Source: Vulcanimicrobiota bacterium
GTDB lineage: Bacteria > Vulcanimicrobiota > Vulcanimicrobiia > Vulcanimicrobiales > Vulcanimicrobiaceae
Assembly: GCA_003168375.1 (NCBI GenBank)
Contig: PMSI01000001.1
Span: forward strand, 434,001 to 498,000
Reading direction: 5' to 3'
DNA length: 64,000 nt
The stretch's first letter is position 1, and each line of letters starts with the position of its first letter. Both the position numbers and the translations under genes were made by a program. Below, piece by piece: positions 9,035 through 17,176 of the stretch. The notes beneath the pieces are model-generated. The model made no database searches. It was not told where the DNA came from and worked only from the letters and a program-made list of their open reading frames with translations.

Positions 9035-10507
9035 GTGCTCTCCGCCGCGCTGGCCGCGCTCGTCACGCTCGCATCGGTCGCGCCCGCATCCCGGCCGGCA
9101 GCGCTTCCCGACCTGCGCGTGATCCGCCGGCTCTCGCCGCGGCACCGGTTCGTCCGCCTGCGGGCGGAGATCGACGGCGACGGCGTCCGTGGGGAGGAGA
9201 CCGGTCTCTACGATCTTGCCACCGGCCGGTTCGTCGAGCGGATCGTGGCCGGCCCGGTCTCGTTCTCCGACGGCTTCGACGGCGCGCGCGTGTGGAGCGC
9301 CGACGCGACCGGGATGCCGATCGTCGCGGGCAACGCGGAAGACCGGCTCGACGCGCTCGCCTGGGCGCACTTCTTCGGGCGCGGCGGCCCCGAGCGTCCG
9401 GCATTCACGCGCCTCGCGGTGCGACCCGGCGAGGTGGTGGTGCGCCTGCGATACACCGGACTCTCGGCACCGATCGACGTCACGCTGAATCAGGTAAGCG
9501 GGCTCGTGACGGCGATCGAGGACGACTCGCGCGGCGAAGCCGGCCGCTCGCATTTCGCCGACTACCGGCGGGTCGACGACGTACTGCTGCCGTTCCGCGC
9601 GGACACCGCGACTCGGTACGGTCCGTGGCACGAACGGGTGCGCGCCGTCGATTTCCCCGCCGGCACGACGGACGATGCGTTCGGACCGCCGCCTCGCCCG
9701 CAGGACGCCGAACTCGACGGGATCACCGCGGTGCCGCTCGAGATGCGGCGCGGACATCCCGTCGTCGCGATCCGCATCGACCATGGACCGGTCTTGCGCG
9801 TGCTGTTCGATACCGGATCCTCGAACATCCTCACGCCCGAGGCCGCGCGCCGGGCGGGCCTGCAGACGGTCGGCGAGGGCAAGATCGGCGGGATGGGACC
9901 GAGCGTCGTACGCCAGCGCTACGCGACCGCGCGGCGGCTGACCATCGGACGCGCGGTGCTGCACGATCAGCCGTTCTCGGTCGTCGACGACCAAACCAGC
10001 GGTCTCGACGGCGCGATCGGCTGCGAGGTGCTGCAGCGGTTCGCGACGCGCTTCGATTTCCGCCGCAAGACCGTCGAGCTCGCGCGTGACGCCCGTCTGT
10101 TCGGCATCCGTGCGACGCCGATCGCGTTCCGGTTCTCGGGCTGTCAGCCCGAGATCGACGGGGCGCTCGACGGTCTGCCGGGCGCGATCTCGATCGACAC
10201 CGGCGACGCCAACGCGTTCGACGTCACGGCGCCGTTCGTTCGCGCGCACAAGCTGATCGCGCGCTATCGCACCACCCAGATCGGCTTCGCCGACGCGATC
10301 GGCGGCGCGTCGATGGGTTTCTTCGCGCACGCGAAGACGCTGCGGCTCGGCCCGGTCGTCGCACACGACGTCCCGATCATCCTCAACGCGGCGACCTCCG
10401 GCGCTATGAACGATCCCGCCGAGCTCGGCAACGTCGGCATTCCGGTGCTCGCGCGCTTCGTCGCCGTCTTCGACTACCGCAACAGCCGCATGTGGCTCTT
10501 GCGGTAG
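9035..10507 (+). CDS. Secreted two-lobed aspartyl protease-like protein (paralog)
   Basis: This is the paralog of the protein at 1509-2912, with the same order of regions: signal peptide, a beta-rich half with the shared phrases TGRFV, ADATGMP and FADYR, then two aspartyl lobes. The motifs are DTGSSN near the middle and DTGDANAFDV near the C-terminus, with DGAIGCEVLQRF between them. No ATG fits. I chose GTG 9035 because it gives a signal peptide (VLSAALAALVTLASVAPA) and a total of 490 residues, close to the 467 of the paralog. The true start could be slightly upstream, since no good SD precedes this GTG. It is divergent from threonine dehydratase (58 nt apart) and converges with aconitase. 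Confidence 0.75.
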   Translation: MLSAALAALVTLASVAPASRPAALPDLRVIRRLSPRHRFVRLRAEIDGDGVRGEETGLYDLATGRFVERIVAGPVSFSDGFDGARVWSADATGMPIVAGNAEDRLDALAWAHFFGRGGPERPAFTRLAVRPGEVVVRLRYTGLSAPIDVTLNQVSGLVTAIEDDSRGEAGRSHFADYRRVDDVLLPFRADTATRYGPWHERVRAVDFPAGTTDDAFGPPPRPQDAELDGITAVPLEMRRGHPVVAIRIDHGPVLRVLFDTGSSNILTPEAARRAGLQTVGEGKIGGMGPSVVRQRYATARRLTIGRAVLHDQPFSVVDDQTSGLDGAIGCEVLQRFATRFDFRRKTVELARDARLFGIRATPIAFRFSGCQPEIDGALDGLPGAISIDTGDANAFDVTAPFVRAHKLIARYRTTQIGFADAIGGASMGFFAHAKTLRLGPVVAHDVPIILNAATSGAMNDPAELGNVGIPVLARFVAVFDYRNSRMWLLR

Positions 10508-10513
10508 CCGCCG

Positions 10514-13273
10514 CTACGCGCTCGCGAGCTGGCGCAACACGTACTGCAGGATTCCGCCGTGGCGGTAGTACTCCGCTTCGTCGGGGGTGTCGATGCGCAG
10601 GAGCGCGTCGAAGCGCGTCTCCACGCCGTTCGGGCCGATTGCGGTGACCTTGACCGTCATCCCCGGATCGAGCTTGGCCGCGGTCCCTTGAATCGCGAAC
10701 GTCTCTTCGCCGGTGAGTCCCAATGACTCGCGCGTCGCGCCGTCGACGTACTGCAGCGGCAGGATCCCCATCCCGATCAGGTTCGAACGGTGGATGCGCT
10801 CGAACGATTCCGCGATCACCGCCTTGATCCCGAGCAAGTACGGTCCTTTCGCCGCCCAGTCGCGCGACGAGCCGCTACCGTACTCTTTTCCGGCGAGCAC
10901 GATCAGCGGCGTGCCGTCGGCGCGGTACTTCTCGCTGGCGTCGAAGATCGACATCTGCTCGTTCGTCGGGAGGTAACGCGTGACGCCGCCCTCGACGCCG
11001 GGGACCAGCATGTTGCGCAGCCGGATGTTGGCGAACGTTCCGCGCACCATCACTTCGTGGTTGCCGCGCCGGGCGCCGTACGAGTTGAAGTCGGCCGGCT
11101 CGATCCCTCTCGAGATCAGGTACTGCGCGGCGGGCGAGGTCTTCGAGATGTTTCCCGCCGGTGAGATATGGTCGGTGGTGACCGAGTCGCCGACCATCGC
11201 GAGCACGCGCGCGCCGGTGATGTTCTGCACGGCGGCTGGGCTCTTCGGCATCCCGTCAAAATACGGCGGGCGCTTCACGTACTCGCTCTTCGGATCCCAC
11301 GCGTACCGCTCGCCGGCGGGGACGTTCATCGACGACCACCGCGCATCACCCGAGAACACGTCGGCGTACCGCGTCTTGAAGAGCTGATCCGAGACCGCCG
11401 CGGCGAGCGCGGCGTCGACCTCGGTGCTGGTCGGCCAGAGATCCTTGAGGTACACGTCCTCGCCGATCGCGCTGCGGCCGAGCGGTTCCGTCGTGAGGTC
11501 GACGTCCATCCGGCCCGCCAGCGCGTACGCGACGACCAGCGGCGGCGAGGCGAGATAGTTCGCGCGGACCTGCGGGTGGATGCGGCCTTCGAAGTTGCGG
11601 TTGCCGCTCAGCACGGCGGCGACGATCATGTCGTGTTCAGCGACGGCGTGCGCGACCTCTTCTCCGAGCGGACCGCTGTTGCCGATGCACGTCGTGCAGC
11701 CGTAACCGACCAGGTTGAATCCGAGCGCGTCGAGATACGGCGTGAGCCCCGCCTTGAGCAGGTAGTCGGTGACGACTTTCGAGCCGGGCGCGAGCGACGT
11801 CTTGACCCACGGCGCGGCTTTGAGTCCTTTTTCGACCGCTTTCTTCGCGAGCAGTCCGGCGCCGATCAGCAGCGCCGGGTTCGAGGTGTTCGTGCATGAG
11901 GTGATCGCCGCGATCACGACCGCGCCGTCGGAGACCTCAGTGCGCGGATGCACCGCGACCGCCGTCCCGCCGCCTTCGCCCTCGAAGCGATCGACTTGCT
12001 TGCCGTTGCCGGTTCCGCGCGCACTCTGCCATTCGGCGAGCGCGATCGCGAAGGTGCGCTTCACGTCGCTGAGCGGGACACGGTCCTGCGGGCGGCGCGG
12101 TCCGGCGAGGTTCGGCACGACGTCGTCCAGGTCGAGGGTCAGCGTGTCGCTGAAGCGCGGCTCGGGCGAGTCGTCGGTGCGGAACATCCCCTGCGCCTTG
12201 GCGTACGCCTCCACGAGCGCGATCTGCTCGGGCGCGCGTCCGGTCAGGCGAAGGTACTGCAGGCTGAGCTCGTCGATCGGGAAGATCGCGACCGTCGAAC
12301 CGTACTCCGGCGACATGTTTCCGATCACCGTGCGATCGGCGACCGGGAGTTGCGAGAGTCCGGTGCCGTAGAACTCGACGAACTTGCCGACGACGCCCTT
12401 CTTGCGCAGCATCTGCGTGATCTGCAGCGCGAGATCGGTCGCGGTGACGCCTTCGCGCAGCTTGCCGGTCAGCTTGAACCCGATCACGTCGGGGATCAGC
12501 ATCGTTACCGGCTGGCCGAGCATCGCCGCTTCCGCCTCGATCCCGCCGACGCCCCAGGCGAGCACGCCGAGCCCGTTCGCCATCGTCGTGTGCGAATCGG
12601 TTCCGACGACGGTGTCGGGATAGGCGACGGTCGTGCCGCTCGGGTGCAGCTCGCCGGCACCGCCGGCGCCGAACACGACCCGCGCGAGATACTCGATGTT
12701 GACCTGATGGACGATCCCCGTGTCGGGCGGGACGGCCCGGAACCCGTCGAGCGAGGACTGACCCCACTTCAGAAACGCATAACGCTCGCCGTTGCGGGCG
12801 AACTCGAGTTCGGCGTTCTTCTCGAACGCGTCGGGCGACGCCCAGGCGTCGACCTGCACCGAGTGGTCGATCACCAGCTCGACCGGCTGCAGCGGGTTGA
12901 TGCGCTTGGGGTCGCCGCCGAACTCGGCGATCGCGTCGCGCATCGCGGCCAGGTCGACGACGCACGGTACGCCGGTAAAGTCCTGGAGGAGCACGCGGGC
13001 CGGGCGGTATGCGATCTCCTTCGACGAGGGCGTGCCCGGCTGCCACGACGCCAGCGCCTCGATGTCGTCGCGGCTGACCGAACGACCGTCCTCGAAACGG
13101 ATCAGGTTCTCGAGCAGGATCTTCAGCGAGTACGGCAGCGTCGCGAGATCGTGCTGCTCGCCCAGCGCCGCCAGGCGGAAGTAGGTGTATTCCCGATCAG
13201 CCTGCCCTGAGCTTGTCGAAGGGACCCGCAGCGTGTCGCGCGCGGAAAAGCTGTTCGGATGCGTCTGCGTCAT
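10514..13273 (-). CDS. acnA: Aconitate hydratase AcnA
   Basis: The 919-residue protein is the monomeric AcnA/IRP1-type aconitase that interconverts citrate and isocitrate in the TCA cycle. The [4Fe-4S] ligands are in SCTNTSNP and [14 protein letters not shown]; the C-terminal swivel domain carries [17 protein letters not shown] 13273 has GGAG six nt upstream and gives the normal length. Residues 16-26 ([11 protein letters not shown]) are unusual: they are encoded by a copy of the short dispersed repeat found at 13205-13224, sitting where other AcnA proteins have a short turn before the conserved YTYFRLAAL. The rest looks intact, so the insertion is probably tolerated. The gene is divergent from the winged-helix gene. 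Confidence 0.95.
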   Translation of the reverse strand: MTQTHPNSFSARDTLRVPSTSSGQADREYTYFRLAALGEQHDLATLPYSLKILLENLIRFEDGRSVSRDDIEALASWQPGTPSSKEIAYRPARVLLQDFTGVPCVVDLAAMRDAIAEFGGDPKRINPLQPVELVIDHSVQVDAWASPDAFEKNAELEFARNGERYAFLKWGQSSLDGFRAVPPDTGIVHQVNIEYLARVVFGAGGAGELHPSGTTVAYPDTVVGTDSHTTMANGLGVLAWGVGGIEAEAAMLGQPVTMLIPDVIGFKLTGKLREGVTATDLALQITQMLRKKGVVGKFVEFYGTGLSQLPVADRTVIGNMSPEYGSTVAIFPIDELSLQYLRLTGRAPEQIALVEAYAKAQGMFRTDDSPEPRFSDTLTLDLDDVVPNLAGPRRPQDRVPLSDVKRTFAIALAEWQSARGTGNGKQVDRFEGEGGGTAVAVHPRTEVSDGAVVIAAITSCTNTSNPALLIGAGLLAKKAVEKGLKAAPWVKTSLAPGSKVVTDYLLKAGLTPYLDALGFNLVGYGCTTCIGNSGPLGEEVAHAVAEHDMIVAAVLSGNRNFEGRIHPQVRANYLASPPLVVAYALAGRMDVDLTTEPLGRSAIGEDVYLKDLWPTSTEVDAALAAAVSDQLFKTRYADVFSGDARWSSMNVPAGERYAWDPKSEYVKRPPYFDGMPKSPAAVQNITGARVLAMVGDSVTTDHISPAGNISKTSPAAQYLISRGIEPADFNSYGARRGNHEVMVRGTFANIRLRNMLVPGVEGGVTRYLPTNEQMSIFDASEKYRADGTPLIVLAGKEYGSGSSRDWAAKGPYLLGIKAVIAESFERIHRSNLIGMGILPLQYVDGATRESLGLTGEETFAIQGTAAKLDPGMTVKVTAIGPNGVETRFDALLRIDTPDEAEYYRHGGILQYVLRQLASA
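13205..13224 (-). repeat. Short dispersed repeat, copy A (inside acnA)
   Basis: Minus-strand core CCTTCGACAAGCTCAGG. It is an imperfect palindrome and occurs with small changes at 17922-17944 and 21415-21435. This copy is read in frame inside acnA and adds the residues PSTSSG near the N-terminus. Confidence 0.7.
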
Positions 13274-13333
13274 GGCTCCGCAAGAGTTCGGCGCAGCATG
13301 CTCGGGCTGCTCCCGCCCGCTGTCGCAGCTTTG

Positions 13334-13364
13334 TTGACATGCGTACCGGTTTTTGGGACAGTAT
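13334..13364 (+). promoter_or_regulatory. Predicted promoter of the winged-helix/nucleotidyltransferase pair
   Basis: A perfect -35 hexamer TTGACA (13334-13339) is followed after 19 nt by CAGTAT (13359-13364) as a possible -10. Transcription would then begin at or within a few bases of ATG 13370, predicting a leaderless or nearly leaderless mRNA; there is also no SD before that ATG. The sequence around the spacer (ACCGGT) is palindromic and could be an autoregulatory site. The -35 match is striking; the rest is inference. Confidence 0.45.
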
Positions 13365-13369
13365 CGGCG

Positions 13370-13714
13370 ATGCGCCGCGACGACCTGCGGCCGGCCGTTT
13401 TCGGCACGGCGACGCGCGACCGGGTTCTGGTCCGGCTCGCCCTCTCGGAGAACGGCTTGCACGTTCGGGAGCTGGCTCGCCAGATCGAATCGAGTGCGAA
13501 CGCCGTCCACCGGGTGGTGATCGGCCTCGAGCGCGCCGGCGTCGTCGTCTCGCGCCCGGTCGGCACCACCCGCATCGTGCTGCTGAACCGGCGCTGGTAC
13601 GGCGCGGTCGAGCTGCGCGCGCTGCTCGAACGGCTGGCCTACGCCTATCCCGAGGTGCGGGAGCGCGCGCGCACGTACCGGGAACGCCCGCGCCGCATCG
13701 GCAAGCCGCTGTGA
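13370..13714 (+). CDS. Winged-helix transcriptional regulator (ArsR-like)
   Basis: The 114-residue protein has a winged helix-turn-helix: [19 protein letters not shown] followed by the recognition helix region [22 protein letters not shown] and a wing ([10 protein letters not shown]). The C-terminal part is basic. The pattern matches small ArsR/MarR-like DNA-binding domains that often control nucleotidyltransferase toxins or housekeeping NTases. ATG 13370 is preceded by a promoter-like sequence and not by an SD. The stop codon overlaps the next gene's GTG start as GTGA, so the two proteins are coupled. A role as autorepressor or antitoxin of the pair is inference from this layout (compare AbiEi with AbiEii, which are also a winged-helix protein and an NTase). 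Confidence 0.75.
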   Translation: MRRDDLRPAVFGTATRDRVLVRLALSENGLHVRELARQIESSANAVHRVVIGLERAGVVVSRPVGTTRIVLLNRRWYGAVELRALLERLAYAYPEVRERARTYRERPRRIGKPL

Positions 13715-14274
13715 TCCTGCCGCTCGACGCGTCGCTGGTCGACGTCGAGTTCGCCGCGTGCACGGTACTCGACCGGGCGGGCGAGACCGCGGTGCTGTGC
13801 GGCGGCAGCGCCGCGGCCTACTACGTCCCCGACCTCTACCAGTCGCTCGACATCGATTTCGTGGTCGAGGTCGGGGCCGCGCCGCACATCGTCGACCGCG
13901 CCCTCGCGACGATCGGCTACGCGCGGGCCGCCGAGGGGCACTACCGGCACGAGCGGCTCCCCTACATGCTCGCGTTTCCGATTGGCCCGCTGGCGATCGG
14001 CCGCGAGTACGTCGCGACCTGGCGCACCGAACGGCGCGAAGACCTGGTGCTGCACGTCTTCACCCCGACCGACGTCGTGCGCGACCGCTTCCTGCACTAC
14101 TGGGCTTGGGGCGACCGCACCGCGCTCGACGTCGCGCTGGCGGTCGCGAGGGCACACGCGCCCGAGTTCGATCTCGCCGCCTTCACCGCGTGGACGCAGC
14201 GCGAGCTCGCGGCCGACCCGTCCTACGACCCCTCTCGAATCGGGCGGTTTTTGACGAATCTCGAGCGAGCTTAG
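13711..14274 (+). CDS. Nucleotidyltransferase-like protein paired with a winged-helix gene
   Basis: The 187-residue protein carries the minimal nucleotidyltransferase signature: [10 protein letters not shown] and, about 15 residues later, the metal-binding pair in LDIDFVVE. The following region ([15 protein letters not shown], then [29 protein letters not shown]) resembles the substrate half of DUF6036/AbiEii-type NTases. GTG 13711 overlaps the regulator stop by 4 nt; no other start keeps the GGS motif in the right place. Such proteins transfer an NMP to tRNA, protein or a small molecule. Whether this one is a toxin, a resistance enzyme or something else cannot be said from sequence alone. 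Confidence 0.7.
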   Translation: MILPLDASLVDVEFAACTVLDRAGETAVLCGGSAAAYYVPDLYQSLDIDFVVEVGAAPHIVDRALATIGYARAAEGHYRHERLPYMLAFPIGPLAIGREYVATWRTERREDLVLHVFTPTDVVRDRFLHYWAWGDRTALDVALAVARAHAPEFDLAAFTAWTQRELAADPSYDPSRIGRFLTNLERA

Positions 14275-14309
14275 AAGAGCTTAGCCGCTTCGGTGGGAAC
14301 CGAAGCACG

Positions 14310-14867
14310 GTGATCGCGCAAATTCGAGCTACCGCCGCGATGACGCTCGCCGCGGCCACGGCGATCGCCTTCGCAGTCGTCGTCACACCACGCCCGGCTC
14401 CGGCTGCGCCGAACGACGGGTGCGGGCAGGCCCTGGCGTACGAAAAGGCCGCAGCGAACGACTCCTCCACGCGCCAAGCCGCGTACGACTCCGCCGTCGC
14501 GGGGCTCGCCGCCAATCAGCGCTGCAACGACCCCCAGATGAAGCTGGTCAACGAGGCGTACCTGCTCTCGATGCGCGCTCCGGCCGAGCACGACCTCAAG
14601 ATCGGAAACTGGCAGCGCGATCTGACCAGAGCGAGCATGCTGCTCGTCCAATGCACCAATTGGCCTGGGCTGCGAAACACGCGCGCCGGGATCGACTGCG
14701 GGACGCAGAAGCGCTACAACGACATCATCGCCAAGACGCTAGCGGCGACGCCGGCACCGGCGCCGACCGTCTCCGCGCGGCCGGCACCGCCCACGCCGCC
14801 GGCCGGCGGTTCGTCGATGCCGCTCCCGAGGCCGGCCTCGCCTATCCCGTCGCCGACTCCGCGGTAG
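14310..14867 (+). CDS. Secreted hypothetical protein with Pro-rich C-terminus
   Basis: The 185-residue protein begins with a signal peptide: a start with an Arg in the n-region (MIAQIRATAAM), a hydrophobic core AAATAIAFAVVV and a likely cut after APA. I chose GTG 14310; ATG 14340 would remove the basic n-region. Four Cys residues in the mature part (GCGQAL, QRCND, QCTNWP, DCGTQK) could form disulfides. The last 45 residues are Pro/Ala/Ser-rich and probably unstructured. I recognise no family. The 3' end overlaps RNase D on the opposite strand by 26 nt. Confidence 0.6.
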   Translation: MIAQIRATAAMTLAAATAIAFAVVVTPRPAPAAPNDGCGQALAYEKAAANDSSTRQAAYDSAVAGLAANQRCNDPQMKLVNEAYLLSMRAPAEHDLKIGNWQRDLTRASMLLVQCTNWPGLRNTRAGIDCGTQKRYNDIIAKTLAATPAPAPTVSARPAPPTPPAGGSSMPLPRPASPIPSPTPR

Positions 14868-16080
14868 GAGCGTCGCCGGGCTCGAGGCGCTCGATCGTCG
14901 TGCGCGGCTCCGCCTCGCGGTAGCCGTACACCCGTAGGACCGACTCCCCGGTCAGCAGATCCCAGAGCGGATCGACCACGAGCTGGCGGCGCCAGGACGT
15001 CAGGTTCACGACGTCACCGAGCGCTTCGGCGGTCTGCGGCGCCTCGCGCGCGATGCGCTCGAGCGCCGCACGCGGCAGCAGCAGCGTCGTCGGGAGATCG
15101 TTCTCGGCGGCCAGCGCGCTGACCAGCACCGCCATCGTCGAGACGAGCGCCTCGCGCTGCGGCCCCAACGGCTTCGGCGCGCGCGGCGGGAGCTCGTCCT
15201 CACCGATCGCCTCGCCGCGCTGGACCGCCTCGACGATCCGCTCGCCCAAGTTGCGCCGCGTCCCCGCGTCGATGCGCCGCAACTGCGAGAGCTCGTCGAC
15301 CGACTTCGGCCGCAGCTGCACCAGGCCGATCATCACGTCGTCCGGGAGCACGTACTTCAGCGGAATGTTGCGCTCGCGCGCGTAGCGGTCGCGCAGGTGC
15401 GCGAGCTCGTTGAGGATCCCGAGCTCGCGCCGGTTCATCCGCGCGTTCCCCGAGACGCGCTGGTACAGCCGCTTGGGATCGTTGCGATACGTGCGCAGCT
15501 CGACCAGCGCCGGCATCTCCTCCGCGGCCCAGCTCCCGCGCCCGCGTGCGACGAGGCGTTCGCGCAGCGTGTCCTCGAGGGTGAAGAGGTACCGCACGTC
15601 GTCGACCAGATACTCGACCTGCTTGGGCGTGAACGGTCGCGTGCTCCAGTCGCTGACGGTCTGCGACTTGCGCAGCGTCACGCCGCACAGATCGCGGACG
15701 AGATCGAGCAGCGAGATCGAGAGCCCGTAGCCGACGAACGCCGCCGCGACCTGCGTGTCGAACACCTCGCGCGGAAGCGTCTCGAACGCATCGGCGAGGA
15801 TGCGCAGATCCGAGGAGAGTGCGTGGCCGACGACGTGCGCGCCGGCCAGCGCGCCGACCAGCGGCCGGAGGTCGCGGAGCGCGAGCGGATCGACCAGCGC
15901 AACGCCGTCGTCGAACAGCAGCTGCACGACCATGAGGTGCGGCGTATACGACTTCTCGGTGTGGAACTCGGTATCGAGACCGATACGCGGTGCGCGAGCG
16001 ATGCGCTCGCAGAGCGCAGCGAGCGACTGCGGTGTATCGACCAGGTCGACAGCGTGGCCTGAGTCCGCGCCGGGGTTCAT
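14842..16080 (-). CDS. rnd: Ribonuclease D-like 3'-5' exonuclease
   Basis: The 412-residue protein has the DEDDy exonuclease domain: Asp36 and Glu38 in GLDTEFH, Asp91 in SSDLRIL, and Tyr157/Asp161 in YLVDDVRYL. It is followed by an HRDC domain (ERNIPLKYVLPDDVMIGLVQLRPKSVDELSQL) and a second helical region, as in RNase D of about 375-400 residues. It trims the 3' ends of tRNA precursors and other small RNAs. ATG 16080 overlaps the upstream VTT gene's stop as ATGA, so the two are co-translated. It converges with the secreted gene at 14310. Confidence 0.92.
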   Translation of the reverse strand: MNPGADSGHAVDLVDTPQSLAALCERIARAPRIGLDTEFHTEKSYTPHLMVVQLLFDDGVALVDPLALRDLRPLVGALAGAHVVGHALSSDLRILADAFETLPREVFDTQVAAAFVGYGLSISLLDLVRDLCGVTLRKSQTVSDWSTRPFTPKQVEYLVDDVRYLFTLEDTLRERLVARGRGSWAAEEMPALVELRTYRNDPKRLYQRVSGNARMNRRELGILNELAHLRDRYARERNIPLKYVLPDDVMIGLVQLRPKSVDELSQLRRIDAGTRRNLGERIVEAVQRGEAIGEDELPPRAPKPLGPQREALVSTMAVLVSALAAENDLPTTLLLPRAALERIAREAPQTAEALGDVVNLTSWRRQLVVDPLWDLLTGESVLRVYGYREAEPRTTIERLEPGDAPTAESATG

Positions 16081-16757
16081 CGTTGCACCGGTGACGCGGT
16101 GCGGATTTCGGCGGGCGGCGAGGCGTGGCGGCTGCGGCGGTGTGGGAGGCGAATGTGATGCTTCTCCGCGTAGGCTTGTGCAGGGACGAAGACGTGCGCC
16201 TCGAGGGCGTCGGACGCCGCGTCGCCGAACACGGCGAGGACGGTGCAGATCGGGATGGCGACGGCACACATGGTGTAGACTTGGCGAAAGATCGGGACGC
16301 GTAGCGCGGCGGCCGTCTGCGTGGCGATCGTTCCGCCCAGCCCCGGAATTATGCGGATCACGATCAGGAACATCGGCGAACCGATCTGAAAGTGGCGTGC
16401 CCAGCCGGGCAGCCGTTCGACGTTCCTCTTGACGTCGAACGCGTCGGAGGTCCGCAGCGCCACGAGGTAGCCGATGATCGCGGCCAGCACGAGACCGACC
16501 GCGTTCACGACCGCACCCCAGACGGGCCCGAACAGGACGCCGTTCATGATCGCCAGCGCGTCGGTGACGGAGAACGGCGCCGACGCGACGATCGCGAACA
16601 CGAGGACGGCGAGCGGCATCGCAAGCGGACCCAGCTGAGCAAGCACATGCTCGACCCAGGGGCGGTGAGAGACGACGTACGCGGCCAACGCGAACGACGC
16701 GAGCAGGATGAACGCTGCCTCCACGCGGCGCAGCACACGGACGATTCCAGGGGTCAC
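16077..16757 (-). CDS. VTT-domain (DedA/TVP38-like) membrane protein
   Basis: From GTG 16757 this is a 226-residue integral membrane protein with about five hydrophobic segments. The central part, ALAIMNGVLFGPVWGAVVN, then IIGYLVALR and RIIPGLGGTIATQTAAALR, has the G-rich re-entrant pattern of the VTT/SNARE-associated (TVP38/TMEM64, DedA) family, whose members move lipid carriers or act as lipid scramblases. The start is uncertain: the frame stays open to 16949 but the extra residues look unlike protein, and no strong SD is seen. It overlaps RNase D by 4 nt. Confidence 0.78.
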   Translation of the reverse strand: MTPGIVRVLRRVEAAFILLASFALAAYVVSHRPWVEHVLAQLGPLAMPLAVLVFAIVASAPFSVTDALAIMNGVLFGPVWGAVVNAVGLVLAAIIGYLVALRTSDAFDVKRNVERLPGWARHFQIGSPMFLIVIRIIPGLGGTIATQTAAALRVPIFRQVYTMCAVAIPICTVLAVFGDAASDALEAHVFVPAQAYAEKHHIRLPHRRSRHASPPAEIRTASPVQR

Positions 16758-16845
16758 CGCAGGGCTTCTTTGCGGGATCGCCGTGTTCGCCTCCGCGCGC
16801 GACGAAGTGCGAGAGCTTCGCGAAAGAACCCCCCCACTTCTGGGG

Positions 16846-16891
16846 TTGACCCTCACCAGGATGTAGCAGTACGATGATGACACCTCGAGGT
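16846..16891 (+). promoter_or_regulatory. Predicted promoter with a palindrome at the start site
   Basis: TTGACC (16846-16851) and TACGAT (16870-16875) are separated by 18 nt. The perfect palindrome ACCTCGAGGT (16882-16891) sits exactly where transcription would begin and could be an operator. No protein gene follows on this strand until the terminator at 17122-17150. Confidence 0.45.
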
Positions 16892-16910
16892 ACTGACTCA
16901 ACGACACACG

Positions 16911-16965
16911 GGAGGGCGGCTTGACGTCGCAAGATCCACCCGGGTCCAAGGCACCGACCGGCTGA
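16911..16965 (+). other. Mini-ORF 1 with strong SD (14 codons, TTG start)
   Basis: The ribosome-binding sequence GGAGGGCGGC (16911-16920) is followed directly by TTG at 16921 and a 14-codon frame (MTSQDPPGSKAPTG) ending at TGA 16963-16965. The start is 4 nt after the GGAGGG core. The same layout recurs at 17032-17086. Coding is unproven. Confidence 0.25.
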
Positions 16966-17031
16966 CTGCGCGCCGGCCGGTGACCGAAACGACAACCGAA
17001 TTGTCCAAGCGCAAACCAGCATCCGATGGCA

Positions 17032-17086
17032 GGAGGGCGGCATCAGTTCGATGACCGAGGGTCCACCGAAGGAGACAGCGTCGTAA
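17032..17086 (+). other. Mini-ORF 2 with strong SD (14 codons, ATC or internal ATG start)
   Basis: GGAGGGCGGC recurs at 17032-17041, followed directly by ATC at 17042 and a frame of 14 sense codons (ISSMTEGPPKETAS) ending at TAA 17084-17086. The internal ATG at 17051 is 13 nt from the SD core. Length, SD sequence, and a Lys at codon 10 match mini-ORF 1. Coding is unproven. Confidence 0.25.
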
Positions 17087-17121
17087 CGGTCGATTGACCG
17101 CTGCGACAAAACCGAAATACG

Positions 17122-17150
17122 AAGGGCCACGCCGGATCGGCGTGGCCCTT
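17122..17150 (+). terminator. Strong rho-independent-type terminator
   Basis: AAGGGCCACGCC pairs perfectly with GGCGTGGCCCTT around a 5-nt loop. On the plus strand it is followed by a T-rich stretch (TCGCTTTTCTTC), so it would end the candidate small RNA. It also lies 26 nt past the stop of the leftward DUF4142 gene and may serve both directions. Confidence 0.75.
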
Positions 17151-17176
17151 TCGCTTTTCTTCGCCTTTTGTCAGGA

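Larger units (their letters stand above)
16882..17160 (+). ncRNA. Candidate structured small RNA (or mini-ORF transcript)
   Basis: The 419 nt between the VTT gene and the DUF4142 gene hold no normal gene. On the plus strand they contain a promoter-like pair, a hairpin at 16952-16982 (CACCGACCGGC pairing with GCCGGCCGGTG, one mismatch), a second hairpin at 17080-17107 (GTCG/CGAC outside, CGGTC/GACCG inside), and a strong terminator at 17122-17150. The unit is about 280 nt. It matches none of the RNAs I know (no RNase P, SRP or tmRNA signature). Two mini-ORFs led by identical GGAGGGCGGC sequences lie inside it. The RNA call is inference; no expression evidence exists here. Confidence 0.35.

Noticed and set aside
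7979-10366. A 795-codon open frame on the minus strand
   Set aside because: It is the shadow of the dehydratase and the second aspartyl-protease-like gene; both true genes have conserved motifs and it has none.
16874-16924. A 16-codon ATG frame (MMTPRGTDSTTHGRAA) before mini-ORF 1
   Set aside because: It would begin upstream of the predicted transcript start at about 16882 and has no SD.
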